Below, one piece after another: positions 37,101-50,300 of a stretch of 64,000 nucleotides of DNA (position 1 is the stretch's first letter; every line of letters begins with the position of its first letter). A program made the translations under genes and the position numbers. Below the pieces are notes generated by a model. It was not told where the DNA came from. It ran no database searches and was given only the letters and a program-made list of their open reading frames with translations. Source of the DNA: Scortum barcoo (lineage: Eukaryota; Chordata; Actinopteri; Centrarchiformes; Terapontidae); the NCBI GenBank assembly GCA_023238725.1, contig CM041538.1:8616880-8680879 (forward strand), in the 5' to 3' direction.

Positions 37101-38993
37101 TTTTAAAGCATTTTACTGTTTACGCCCATGTTTACTAGCCAGCAGTCTTGTTCTCTTTTCCTTTTGTTGGCATATTTTTGTGTATCTTTCTTCACGTGTA
37201 GATCAGTTGAACGATACAAGTGGGGTCCTTGTCTTTGCGCATGCGTGATGAGCAAAAGAGGCATCTGTTAAAAAAAAAAAAAGAAATAAAAAAAGAAAAA
37301 AAGCTCCACAGCCTTACTAGATGTTTAAAACTCCACAGGGAACTTCAAGGCGCTCCATTATTTATTTGCGATAGTCCATAAAGAGCTTTGCTGACTTTTG
37401 GTTCATTAGTCAACCAAATGGATCGCCACTATATGTGCACTCGGCACGCTATTGCTACAAAACGATTTTATTCCACAGCTTGATAAACGAGGCAAAGTGT
37501 TCATAATGTTGCTGTTTTAAGATTGAGCATCTTCAGGAAAATATGCTCATCTGCAGCAGCTCTTACGGGTTAGGCTGATGGGGGATAAATGGATGTACGC
37601 ACGTCATCCTGATGCTGTTGTGGGATTTCTTTTGTTGTTGTGGGTCACACTTGCTTTGAGGAAATTGACACTAACACACACTTACAAAGTTGGATTTCAG
37701 AAAAAATAATCCCATTCGTCCTCCCCTCAGTGTGCTGGACATCCACTGGATTATGTAAATGTTGATTTTTCTCATCTTCTGGTAACTCTCGTGTGTATTT
37801 TTTCTGTGCAGCCCAGCCCAGTCAGGTGTACAGGGAAGCCTGAGTGCACCCCTGACACTGTGTAGTTGTCTGTGTGTGGTTGTTGATTATGGGTCAGGGG
37901 AGGCCACAGGCCTCACGGTGGCCTAGGCAGCCTCAGGCCTCTCAGGTTACAGAGCCGAGCATTCCTCCCCAGCTGCTACATAGCTGTGAAAACCGCAAAG
38001 CAGCTCCAACAACAAACACTCGAGGCACAGGGGGAAAGACGGCTAACCTGTGGCTAATCAACAACAGGAGTTTTCTCCCTCCGCAGGATTTGTTTCCAGT
38101 TCTTCAGAATTGCTGGCTTAATGGAAACAAAGCATTTCTCCGTTCCAGTGCCTCCTCCTCGCCCCATTTTCCTCCTCTGTTGTCGGTGCCGTGTTGTGAG
38201 AGCACACGATTCCTGCTAAGTAGTGGCAGCTCTGTTTGTGTGTGCTTGCTCGTGTTTATTTGACAGTTCTACAACTTGGACTTTCTCTTTTTTTCCACTG
38301 AGAAGGGTGTGGAACAGTAGACTGTCTGGGCTTGGTTTTGCACTTTGTAAATAACTCAGTCCTGAAATATGCTCTGTGTGTGTGTGTGTGTGTAATAATA
38401 ACATAATGAAACTGTTTGTTTAGCACATTTCTGTTACTCTCATGCCTCTGTAAAGTGAAAGGAAAATACTCAAACACTAAACAACAAGGACCTCTGACTT
38501 TTTTATTTTTATTTTAATTTTTTTAGATAATCAGGACTCAAACTGAGCACTTTGTTAAGGTTATGTTCAACACAGATTGACAATTAGCTCTCTGTTTGTC
38601 TGCCAGCCTCCATTTATAGGCCACATTTGACATAATTGAATTTTCAGATATTACATTTGATGCCTAATCCGGAAGAGTGTTAACTGAATAGCCTGATTAT
38701 GGCCCAGAAGAGGGCATTGTAAGGAGATTTTGGTGTACGACAGCATCCGTTTATTTGTACTTTGTATCTCTGTGTGTTTCCTTGTTAGTCTATGAAGGCA
38801 TCTTTCAGCTGGAGCCACAACGATTAGTCAATTAACCAGAGTGATTAGGAAGTTGAAACAAAAGTAGCAAACACTTTCTGGTTTCAGCTTGTCAAATGTC
38901 AGTTAGCTGCTGTTCCTTGTCTTACATTAAAGCATCTGTGGGGTTTGCACAGTTGGTTAGATGGTTTTCCACTGTTTTGTATTTATTTGTTTT

Positions 38994-39091
<98 letters not shown>

Positions 39092-41271
39092 GCCTAAAAT
39101 GATCAATCCACGAATCAAGAAAATAATCAGCAGATTGATGGATCATGAAAATAATGAGTAGTTACAGCCTTACTTTCAATATTGTGTCATTTCTTTGCAA
39201 GAGCTTGTTTGAAAAAATAAATATTGTTTAGATTAGTCCTGGTGTAATAGATTCTTCTGATGAGCACTTTCCTTTTAAACTCTCACACTAGTGAAACTCA
39301 ACTTTGCCTGTTTTTTTTCCTTTTTTTTTTTACTCGTTTTTTACTCTTTTTTTTTTTTTGTCGGTGCTAACACAATCAATGAACAAGTTAATCAGCTCCC
39401 TCCAGGGTTAGGTTAGCTGGATGCGGTGCATTCTGGGTAATTGGTGTCCTCTGGTATGCGTCCAACAAAAGGTGTGGACAGGCAGCAGGAAATGGCTGCA
39501 GTGTGGAACCAGGTAATTTAAGGCTTTGTGTGCTGTGGGGCGGCTTACAGTGAAACACCTGCCTACCTGCTGCCTCTACACAAACATTTGTTTTACTCTG
39601 TTTGTAGCTGCCACATGGAAACTGCTGCCTGTGTTTGGAGAGAGAGTGTGTGTGTGTCAGGAAGTAAGAGAAAGAGAGTGCACGTTTAGCCGATGGGACC
39701 CGGGAGACCATCTGAATAAAGGTGTGTGTGTGTGTGGGTCTCGTAAGTAAGCGTGCGTTAAGGTTGAGGTCACACCAGGACTAATTTTCTCCACGCCTTA
39801 ATGTGCCGCTCCGCTTCCCATTCACTTAACAATATAAATCAGGGCCCGTTAAAGTGTTTCAGTCTGGGAGCTGAATGGGGGAAATATAACATCACCTTGT
39901 GATTCGGGCTCATAAAAAAAAACTTTGTTCCATGTTACAGCTCAGATTCAGACAGGTGACACATTTTCCACCCCGACCTAGGAGCTGATGTCGATGACAG
40001 AGCCGTGCCGTCTGGGTCTCTGGGTTGGTTGTTTTGGCAGATGACCAGGTTTATCATTCTCCCCCGGACCAGTAATAAAACAGCTTCAGATGCACCTGTC
40101 TGAGCAGAGAAGTCCATCAGTGCTCATGCTGATGACTGTCGAGCAATCAGTCAGTTAGTTTATATCTTGTATGTTATGCCACGATGTTGTGAATTAGGTA
40201 TGATTTGGTTTCTTATAGAAACTGTGTTATATCTCGTCAAAGCAGGAGAAGCACAGGTGTATCTATTAACGTCAATAATGATTTCATCACATTTAGACGG
40301 GCCTGTTAGCCAGCGAGCCAAAACACACAACACCACACATGGTTTTAAGCACTATTTCATATGTTTTGTGCAGTTTATTCAGCATGAAGATTAGAGAAAC
40401 TGTGCGCATTGTGGATTTTTTCAACAGAATAATAGTGCTAGTTTGGTAACACTTGCTGGGCTAAAGGCAGATTGTTGAGGATATTTAGCCTCTCATACTA
40501 AAAACTTGAGTGAAGCTGCCTTTGTCTTGGTGTAGCACTTTTAGATATTCTGTCACACGCGATTTTCTTTCTTTCTTTTTTTTTTCTGAGTTACTCGTCA
40601 CTGCTGCGTGGGATCATGTCATCTCAATATTAAACCTGAGTATCCTCTGTTTGCATCTTTAACAAGGTAGTGATGAACTGCTTTATTACAACTCATTGTA
40701 AACCATTAACCTACAAGTAACAAGGACGACCCCATCACTTCTTTAACTCTGTAAATAGCTTGTGTCTGTGCTAAATCGCACAACCCTGGCAGAAACCGAT
40801 CAAGTGTGATGATGTTGCAAAGTTTGTTATGTCGCCGGACAAAAAAAATAAGCCAAACCTATCAGATACATCAGTGTGTGTGACGGTTTTGCTGAACACA
40901 AATGGCCATACGAGCACTCAGAATAATAAAGCAATGAAATATAAGAATAAGTTAACAATCGCTCTCCCTTTTTTTTACCCATCCACAATTTTCACAGTGT
41001 GTGTAGGTGTAATCACCAAATCCTCAAAAACACCTGCAACCAAAAGCTATCTCTATAAAGGAACTCGGGTCAATACTCTTCCTCGGGTGACGGCTCTCAG
41101 TTATTGGATCCGAATCAACATTCCTCCTGATCTAACCTCACCGTCTCCCCTTCTTCTTTCTCTCTGTCTCCCCACAGAGGATTTTCAACTCGTTTGTGTA
41201 CACTGAGAAGACATCAAACGGAGAGACAGAAGTGCAGCAGGTGAGTAACAAAGGCTTCTCCTTTCCTCTCT

Positions 41272-41305
<34 letters not shown>

Positions 41306-44300
41306 ACCCGGCCTGTTTGTGCATGCATGTGCCATGGATGGTGTGTCTCTGTGGTCGTGTGTAATGTTCAATTCAATTCAGTGGCAGTGAGCACACACAC
41401 ACTCACACATACACTCGCCAGCAGAGGAAAAAAGGGGGTTTATTAAAATTCTACGGCTGCAGACCTCGTTGGCTTTGAAGTTCTCTGTCTGTTTTTTCCA
41501 CTTGTCTGTGTGCTGTCTCTGTCTCTCTCTTTCTCCCTCATGCTCACAATATGAGTGCGGAGCTGCAGTCAGATAGAAGAAGAAGGCTTGAAGGACGGAG
41601 AATGACATCTTTTTTTTTTTTTTTGGAAGCAAACACAGCAGTGACAGAAATTGGGAGATTTGTTTTGAATGACCTAAAATCCTCAAGTCAACATTTATGC
41701 GTGCCATTTTTGGGTCTAGATTGGGGGGAAAAAAAAGAAAAGAACCTATGCTCAGAATTACTGGCGTCCGGCGTCGAGTTAAACACGATTATTGTGTGCA
41801 TGCATTGCGTGCGTGTGTGTGTGTGTGTGTGTGCACTCGTGCGTCAGGGCTCTTGGAAGAGTGACAGTAAACACCAGGCTGGTAAACAGCCACCAGCAAG
41901 AACAGACAGGCTGATGTTTGTTTGCATTTCTCCAGTGACTGCCTGTGTGTGTGTGTGTGTGTGTGTGTATCCATCTGTGTCACCGCAAGTGTGTGAAATA
42001 TATATTGTCTCTCACCTCTCAAATTGGCCTTGAAGCATTGCCTTTTCCTCGCTAATCTGCACAAAAATAGCACGCGTACGACTCGTGGTGTTTCTGTCTT
42101 CCACAGAGAGCCGAGCTGCAGCACTGAGTCTTGGGTTTTGAAATGGTATCACATGGATTCGGCACATGTTAACAAGCACTGACTTTAAGGCAGTTGGGAT
42201 TCTTGTTGCAGTAACTACCCTGTTTCCACGGGCAGCTCACAGAGTGCCCCTACATTCTCGCTGCAGCCCGTCTGAAGCGGACGCCAGCTGATTCAGATGA
42301 CAGCTCTGGCATGGCCGGCTCGCGTGCTCTCTGGCTCGTGGACGCGGCCCTTCTGCCCAGAGTGAGGCTCAATTAGGAGAGTGGCTCAGCAGAGGAAGAG
42401 AGAGGCAGGGAGAGACGGGGAGGGGGAGAGAGAGAGAGAGAGAGAGAGCGAGAGGGCGAGGGGGCTGCAGAGAGGAGCCGCTGGCCTCTCAGACAAGTTT
42501 TTTCCTCTGGAAATTCATTATTCAGAGAGACACGCTGACATCTGTCCCACTCTAATGACTGGAGGCCTCCCTCTGTCTCTGTCGTTGAGTCTGCTCCCGT
42601 CCATCCCGTCAGTCTGTTCTGTGCTGCTTGCTGTACTCGTTCACACGTGCTGTACTCGGAGTGGTTTTCATGAATTGAAACTGTTGACTTGTTTTCATGC
42701 TCATCCAAATGCATGCAAGATTAGTGACATGTTGTTTTAGTAAAGTATGTTTGAGACTTACTAGTTACTGTTAGTTACAATAAAGTGTTGAAAGTTGATA
42801 CTAGCTACTGAGCTAACAGATCAATACAGGGTACTTACTACTAAATGATTATTACATTAAATTAAATCGCCATGATTCGATGTCACCTAATGTACCGCAG
42901 CCACGCTGATTAGTGGTAACTCATTGGATGTTGAATGAATGATGAATTGTAACACAAATGACATGCTCACTGATACAGTCCCTGCACACATCGGCTGCCA
43001 TGGTCTGATGTGTGAAAGTTTGAACACATTTTATCTGCACTCTTCACACTGAAAACACTCTGTACCCTCTGTAGCACACTCTCAGCACACCCTCTGTAGG
43101 TGCTGACAGAGTGGTGTGCTGTATCAGTTCAATCTATCACTCCAGCTTCATGTGTGAGGAGTGTTACGGCTGTCGGCTGCAGCCCAGGTAGATGCAGCCT
43201 TCACAAGGTGACATTTAAGAAATGGAAGGAAAAGGACAAACAGAAATGGGTCCTTTTAAGTGAAAAATAACATTTTGGTTATTTCTCCATTTTTCAGGTG
43301 CAGACTGCTGACATGTTGTGTTCACCATTTTCAGACCATCATTTCAATCCTGCATTGACCAGGATTAAGACCATTAATGGTTGTAACAGGTCATATTTGG
43401 AATATCTGGCCATATAAATCTAAATACAGTCAGCTTTTGTAAACATGTAAAATTGGACAGCAATCCACAGTCTGAGCCTGATATCAAATAATCTGATTGT
43501 GGTATTCAGTTGTAATAATTAATCTGGCTGTTAGACTTGTCTTTTAATTCATTGCACAAAATATTTGTATTTGGAAATACAACTTTTTCAGCACCGGTGC
43601 ATTCTTCTCATATTTGTATCATTAAGATGTTCTCAGGCAGTCATCGTTTTGATGGTGCTTTTACTGTGGTACTTCTTTCGTTCTATACATATACAGCTTT
43701 TCATGGCCTGTAAACAGGAAGTGTATCCTAAAAAGACTCACTTTATCAAATCATGCTGAATAGTTAAATTACTTTCAGCACAGCAAACAAAGTGAGCAGT
43801 GTAGAAGTTGGACAAAACTTTCTGACAAACACTGAAAATGCACTAATTCAATAAAAAAAAAAAATCTGATCATCCAAGGAGATACAAGACACGTGCAGTC
43901 AAGTTTCTACTGTGCCACTTGTGTGTCCACAGTTTCTAAATGAACTCGACTGGCATGCCTCTTATACTCGTCCCTATAACTAACCTCACCCCTGCATTCC
44001 AAGGCAAGCGCTGGTCCCGCCATAAACACTCGCCTGCCCATGACTGTGGTCGAAGGCTGGCTGGCAAACCTCAAAACTCCCAGCACATGATTTCAGGGCT
44101 CAGCCGTTCCACTCACTCCACTTTTTGCGGCTGAACCAACCCCACTGGGCGCTCCGAGCCTCGAGATCCTGGCTGGATGGGTCAGAGAGCGGGGAGAGAA
44201 GCCATGTGTTTCGGAGAGTGTGGTTAATCTGCAGAGCGCAGGTTTGCTTTGGCTGCGCCGTGGCAGACTGTAACCTAATGGCCCTTTTCCACTAGTACCT

Positions 44301-47300
44301 ACTCGGCTCGGCTCGGCTCTCGACTCGACTTCTCGACCTTTCGGTTTGTACGTGCGTTTCCATTACGTGTTAGTACCTGGTACCAGGTACTTTCGTAGAA
44401 ATTCTTACTCGGCCAGGGTTCCAAGCGAGCTGAGTCGAGCCGAAAATGTGACGTCGGCAGACGGCAGGCCACTGATTGGCCAGGGCCTGACGTCACTAGA
44501 TGCGTCGGGAGAGCGACTCGTTCATGTAAGAGTCAACCGCGCCATTTTTTAAAACGCAATAACAACAACGAACACGATCAGAGATGGCTGCACAGAAATC
44601 AGCCCATGGAGCAACGACGAGGTGCAGACATTTCTTTGTCTGGTGGCCTCCATTGCTTCCGTAGTAGTCGCTTTCGTGTTGTTTGTGTCGCATAACAAAT
44701 GACGTCGCTTGGAGTTTCGGCCGCGTTGCCACGGTGACCCCACCCACGCTAAGGTGGTACTCTCATTGTAATGGAAAACCACCTAAACTGAGTCGAGTCG
44801 AGTCGAATCGAGCCTTTAGCCGAGTAGGTACTAGTGGAAAAGGGGCATAAGCTCTAACTTGCACGGCTTTACGTTTCTGGTTTCTCTTAAGTCACTCTGT
44901 TAAAAGTCCAGTCTTACTCTCTCCCTCTGTTTCTCTCTCTCTCTCCCCCCCAGCTATGGAAACACTCCTCAGCTGAACACTGGCCCATTTTCCCCCTTTT
45001 TTTAATACAAAGTCCGCTGCAGCTAATTGCTGTACTGCTATGCATGGACCGTACTGTGTGTGTGGGGGGAGTACCATGTTTGTGTGTTTAACTTTATGTC
45101 CATGTCTGAGAGTGCACATGGCAGTGTCTTGGTGTGTGTGTGTGTGTTCCTTGTGGTGGAGCAGGAGTAATTGTGGGCTGAGCCTCAGGCCCCTGTTAAA
45201 CCCCTAATAGAATAGCGGCCGGCTGATTAAGTGTACGAGCGGTCAGTGGGTCGCGGTACATTTCCCTGTTCCCGACTTGAATCACAGCCCTTTTTGCAGG
45301 CACCAGTAATTATGGGATGTGAACAAAGGGGGTCCAGTTACTGTGAAAATAAGCCTTTTTGTGTATTCAACAAGGCCGAGTAGGTAACTTACAATTACAA
45401 TTACTTCGGAAAGTACTCAGAGCACTGATGTTTTTCACTTATTTTTTTGTGTTATAAATGCCATCAGTGCACTCGTAATACCTTGTGATGAGGAGTTTTT
45501 TGCAATATTTGACCTTGTTTTTTCATCCAAGTTAAGTTAATTGGACGTTGCTGGGGTCAAATTCAGTTTAGTGGTCATGATTCTGACAGCTCACATTAGA
45601 GTATTTCACCTATTTTTATTTGCCAACAAAGTTTGGTAGATTTTTTTTAAACAAAATAATAAAAGGTTATTTAAGTAAAGAAAAGGTTGCCTTGTAATGC
45701 AGCAGGTATCAAACTTGATAATTCAGTGGTGGACTTACTGCATTCCTAAAGCCACGCTGTTTGCATGGCTAAAAGAAAGAGAGAGGTTCAAACCCCGCCT
45801 GTTTACTTCTCACCACACGCTTGGCCAATCTCTGTGTGAAGTTGGCATGATCGTTGGATTATTGTTTCGGAAAGTTTTTAAAAAGGATTGGTCTTCAGCT
45901 AACATGGAGCTGGAAAAGAAAGATAATATACAATAAACAAGAGTCAGACTAAAGTTGAAAAAGGCTTTAGTACAGTAACAAAGGAGCTAGATTTACAAAA
46001 GTATAGACTCTCAGATGAGATAGATTCTCCTCCATGCCAGGAAGAGGCAAAGATTAACAAAAGTCTCCACAGGAAATAAAAACAGACTTCATCCAGCAAA
46101 CAAACACACACAGGTAAAGGTAAAAAGTATAATACACAGTCAGCTCAACAGTAAACTAGGTTAGACCACATCATTGTAAGTTCTTAAATATTTAACAGAT
46201 TTGAGATGATAAGGTAATCCAGGAGTAACTAGTTGTAGCCGGTAATTAGTTCTTTAACAGATCTTGAGTAAACTGGCGGATCATGTGACGGCTTTCAGGT
46301 TAAGAGGATAATCTGTGGCAAATGGCATGCATGTGATGCGTCAGATTAAGTGGATGCGAGTTCCTCACAATTCCCCACAATGTCCTTTCAAGGCATTTTG
46401 GCAAAAGAAAGCAAGAACAGGAACCTGTTGTGAAGAGCGGCTGGTGTGCTGGTTATTAATGTCCCCCCGGGGGCTGCTGCAGAGCGGGTTATTAGCCGCC
46501 CCGAAGGAGCTGCAGCCCCGTTTTGAAAGAGCGCTGTGAGATGTGTGCTCAACCAGAACCCAGTCCGTCAGAGGAAGAAAGACAAAGTATAATGTATGCA
46601 TGTCCAGGGGCCTGCGTTAAGGGACCCACTAAAACCTGACTGAATTAGCTGTTTTGCCTTTGTTTAGAAACACCATTTTCTCCTCCCTGCTTCCTGGTTT
46701 TCATGTATAACACCATCAAACACAAACTCACTAGACACAGGCCTCTTATATCAAATTTTTTTCATTGCAATTTACACAGACTGAATGTTTTTAAGACAAA
46801 TAGTTGATATTGTATTTAACTGTGGATTTTATGAGGCGGTGATAAAAGAAAAGTATGGGAAGTGGTAAAACCAGGTACACTCACATAAGGTCTGGATTTA
46901 CAAAGTTTTCACTTTATTCTGGCCCTGTGTTGTATTTTAGGGTGGATTTTCTTATCAAATGCTGAAGGGTGTGCTGTGTGGAAATGGAGAGTGTTATTAG
47001 TTCTCAAGCCTCAGACATTTATCACTACACTCTGCTTTTAACAAAAAAAAGGTTACACCCTTCATGCGGCCATCTTTGATATCACTCAGCTTAATTTGTG
47101 ATCATTGTATTTGTGTACTTGTGCATGCATGTTGGACAGAACTGATTTTAGTGTGTGTGAAAACATTTGCTCCAGTGTGTTCATTTCACCTGGACACCTG
47201 TCTGTATAAAGGTCACACCTCCAGCCAGTTTCCAGATTTGATATTTTGAGGAAAACATAACCATGGATAAAAAAAGGGACAGAGATGGGCGCTTTGCCTG

Positions 47301-50300
47301 AGCCAGTGTATCATTTTAGTGATCCATCGCATCGTTGTTGAAAAAAGGCGGCTGAATTTAGAAGTTAGGTATTTATATTCAAAACATAAGGACAGAGAAG
47401 AAGGCAGTCACAGTGAAAGGAAACTGGTTTTAGAAGAAGCAACAAAAAGATAGAAAGGGGGAGATGCACTTGAGAAATAAGCAGCAAAGACTGAAACTGA
47501 GATTTATGAAAAAATATTAAAATAATGGGAGAGAACAGTTGAAACTCATTGAGTAAGAAAAAGCTTCTTTTCTTCCTTCAGTCGTATTTCTGCATATAGC
47601 ACTATAATGAGTAAGCAGGGGAGAAAAGAGGGAAAGAACCTGCAGAAGTAGTTAAATACACAGGTAACATATTGTAAAATTGTGTGTATGTGTCCTGCAG
47701 TTGGTTATACTGCAGTCTATCACTATTCTATTGTGCTATAAGTCGTTCAGCACATTTTCTTCATGAAAGTTTTCCTGTCAGTCTTGCAGATATAAAACTG
47801 TTCACAAGCTAAAAATGAATTAAAGGAAACATGAGATGAATTTGGGCATCACCACCAATCGCTGTCTAACCGGTGTGTCTGTGTTTTCCCTTGTGCAGTT
47901 GGCCAAAAAGATCCGCGAAAAGTTTAACCGCTACCTGGACGTGGTGAACAGGAACAAGCAGGTGGTGGAGGCCTCGTACACCGCTCACCTCACCTCTCCG
48001 CTCACTGCGATACAGGACTGCTGCTCCATACCTGCATCCATGATGGAGTGAGTAAACTTCCTCTAAAACACACACACACACACACACACAAAACACACAC
48101 ACAAAGACACACTTTTCTGTCTCTCTCATAACACTCCCACAATAATCTCTGCAGGAGGTTCATTCTCTCTCAGTAAACCCACCGCCCACTGTTTGCACCT
48201 GCTCTCAGCCTTCTATACATTGTTTTATGCTTCAGCTACACACACACACACACACACACACACGTTACACACAAATCCCCATCCCTCCCTTGTTTAAACA
48301 TGTTTTGATCAGCCGTGCATTACGTCACATCATTTACTGCCTTGAGTAGTACTGGCACGCTCTGACACTTGGCAGCGTTTTTAAAATTATTTTAGAACCT
48401 ATTCAAACAGTCAGTAGTTGTGCCAGTTGTTGCTTTGCTGCAGTCTACCTTGACATTAAAATGTTTTATGGCATTTGGAACCCAAGAAGGCAGGGAGATG
48501 TTGGGTTTTCATGGGTAATGAGTTTTTTTTTTTTTTTTTAAAGAAAGATTTGATGGCTGTGCTGGCATGGACTCATATTCGTCAGTAGATTTTTTTATTT
48601 TATCATGAAAACGAAATCTTCTGTTCAAGTTATTGATGCCAAAATGACACCACATTCACTTGAGTATATTATCGTCATTGTGTTTCTTGCAAATGTGGTT
48701 TGGGGAGCAAAATAAGCCACGGGTCTGTGAAAAGGCCCACGTAACTATAAAGTTTCTATTTTTATGAAACAGGGTGTGAGACTGGGTATGTCAGATTTAA
48801 GTCTTCTGCTTAAAGAGTTTAAAATTGTCCCGACTTACAGTGTGGACCCAGCTTTTCAGCCAATCACCAGCTCCAGCAGACGCAAACACAGTTCAAAGTG
48901 AAGCTCAGTGAGAGAGAGAGGGAGAGCTGCTTTCGGTGGTAATCTACAGAGCAGCAGCTGTCTGTACCCCTCGCTTGCTCTCTCTCTCTCTCTCTCTCTC
49001 ATTTCTGTCTGCTATCTCCCTCCCCTTTATCAGTCGATGTAACCAGTTATTGCTCTCTGAAGTTTTTCGTGCCGCAGACTTCACAGGCTGCAAGGTCACC
49101 TGTCTTTTCTTCAGCCGTGCAGAGAGGACGCGGCCTGGCTCGGGGCCACCGGCCACCTGTAACCAAATCACGCACATGACATACTGTACATACGCTCAAC
49201 AGTTGTTCACACGCAGACGTGTTGTCTTTATTTCCCAGCGTGCGTTCTCTAAACACAGGCCGTGGATTTACGACTGACAGCTTGAGGCAGAAAACGCTGA
49301 GAAAGAGATTATATAAGATCCGGCTAGGAAAGATGGAATGATGCAGGGTTAGTCACATGGGTGAGGGTGGTGCTGGGTCGGGGGGTGGACATACCAAACT
49401 GAAGCTGAGTCTGACAGATCCATGAACTTCAAAGGATCTTCCTCAGGGGAGAGAAAAAGGTAGGTAAGTATGTAGAATAATTTAACTCGCTCTTCCTGAG
49501 CACGCGGCATCAGGAGGGAAACTAGCTGAAGAACCAGCTTCCCTGGTCAGGTCAGGCTTTCATATATTCCCACTGCATGTCAAAAACCGATAGGAGCTGT
49601 AGTCTCTGAAAACCGGCCGATCTGGGCTTATTGCAGATATGTCAGCATCTGTGAATGTGCTGGCTGAAACCAAACGAACGCGCAGCATGGGAATGCCAGA
49701 GATTGGCTCGAAATATAGTAGAAACTGTGTCGCTAGTACTTAGTTTGTCCATCAGAGAACTCGCGGCTGAAAAGTCTCTTTATGCTTCCTGCTAAAAAAT
49801 CTTTAAAAATCCAGTTGAAATGTTTGTGTGTGTTTTATGCCACAACTGAAATGTCCCCGTTTTGCCTCCGGCCAAGGACTTTCGTTAAAAGTCATTCCTA
49901 GTCCGGCTTAAAAAGCGTCTTGCTGAACGAATGCAATACAGTGCAAATGAAAATGAATTTTAAAGAAGAAGAAGAAAAGAGAGTAGATTGAAAAAAGTAA
50001 TGTCGTGTTCCTGGTTGAACAGGATCTATGCCGGAGCAGAGACAGGACTCTCTGTAGTCCACTTCAGAGTGTCCTTCATTAGTCTCAGACATCAGCTGCT
50101 TCTGGGGGTCTCAGTCAGGTCAGCCAGTTTAGAGGGGGATCAGGTGGTTCACAGGGTGTCCATGTCTGTTAGCTATCAAGCTAGCAGGCTATCATTTCAC
50201 AGGGAGGCCACAGGGGCTAGTGCTTAGCGCCCAGTGGTATGCTTTAATCAGTGCTTGACCTCGGTGATGGGCTGCACCTGAAAATAGCAGCCGCATGCGA

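Larger units (their letters stand above)
10381..41177 (+). other. cachd1: cachd1 intron 1 (30.8 kb), with repeats and candidate regulatory sites
   Basis: This is a very long first intron with donor GTAAAC and acceptor CCCCACAG. I found no supportable coding exon in it; the open frames here are short and show no recognisable domains. It contains six decayed copies of one inverted-ended repeat (11221, 11581, 13325, 19580, 32539, 38812), a fragment of another repeat (21598), many CA/GT/CT/AT microsatellites, a CpG-dense patch (22170-22402), G-quadruplex motifs (20875, 35507) and possible regulatory sites (33955-34165, 39421-39440). The stretches 14,000-19,500, 24,000-27,000, 28,300-31,000 and 39,800-41,150 show only unique-looking AT-rich sequence to my eye. 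Long first introns in developmental genes often hold enhancers, which is only a reason to look. Confidence 0.85.
41241..47898 (+). other. cachd1: cachd1 intron 2 (6.66 kb)
   Basis: The intron runs from a GTGAGT donor to a TTGTGCAG acceptor. It holds TG repeats at 41264-41302, 41809-41833 and 41944-41968, a GA repeat at 42427-42450 and a 569-bp PIF/Harbinger-type element at 44279-44847. The parts 42,700-44,200 and 45,200-47,850 are AT-rich with short unrelated open frames. I see no further gene, RNA or exon there. Confidence 0.85.

Noticed and set aside
10381..41177. An intronic microRNA or another host-intron RNA gene
   Set aside because: I saw no known mature microRNA sequence and no clear long hairpin apart from the inverted-repeat elements. 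Folding software would be needed to exclude it.
45700..45830. tRNA-like B box (GGTTCAAACCC) with a weak A-box-like sequence about 60 bp upstream, suggesting a tRNA gene or SINE
   Set aside because: No cloverleaf can be drawn by eye, the A box is poor and there is no SINE tail. A chance match is more likely.
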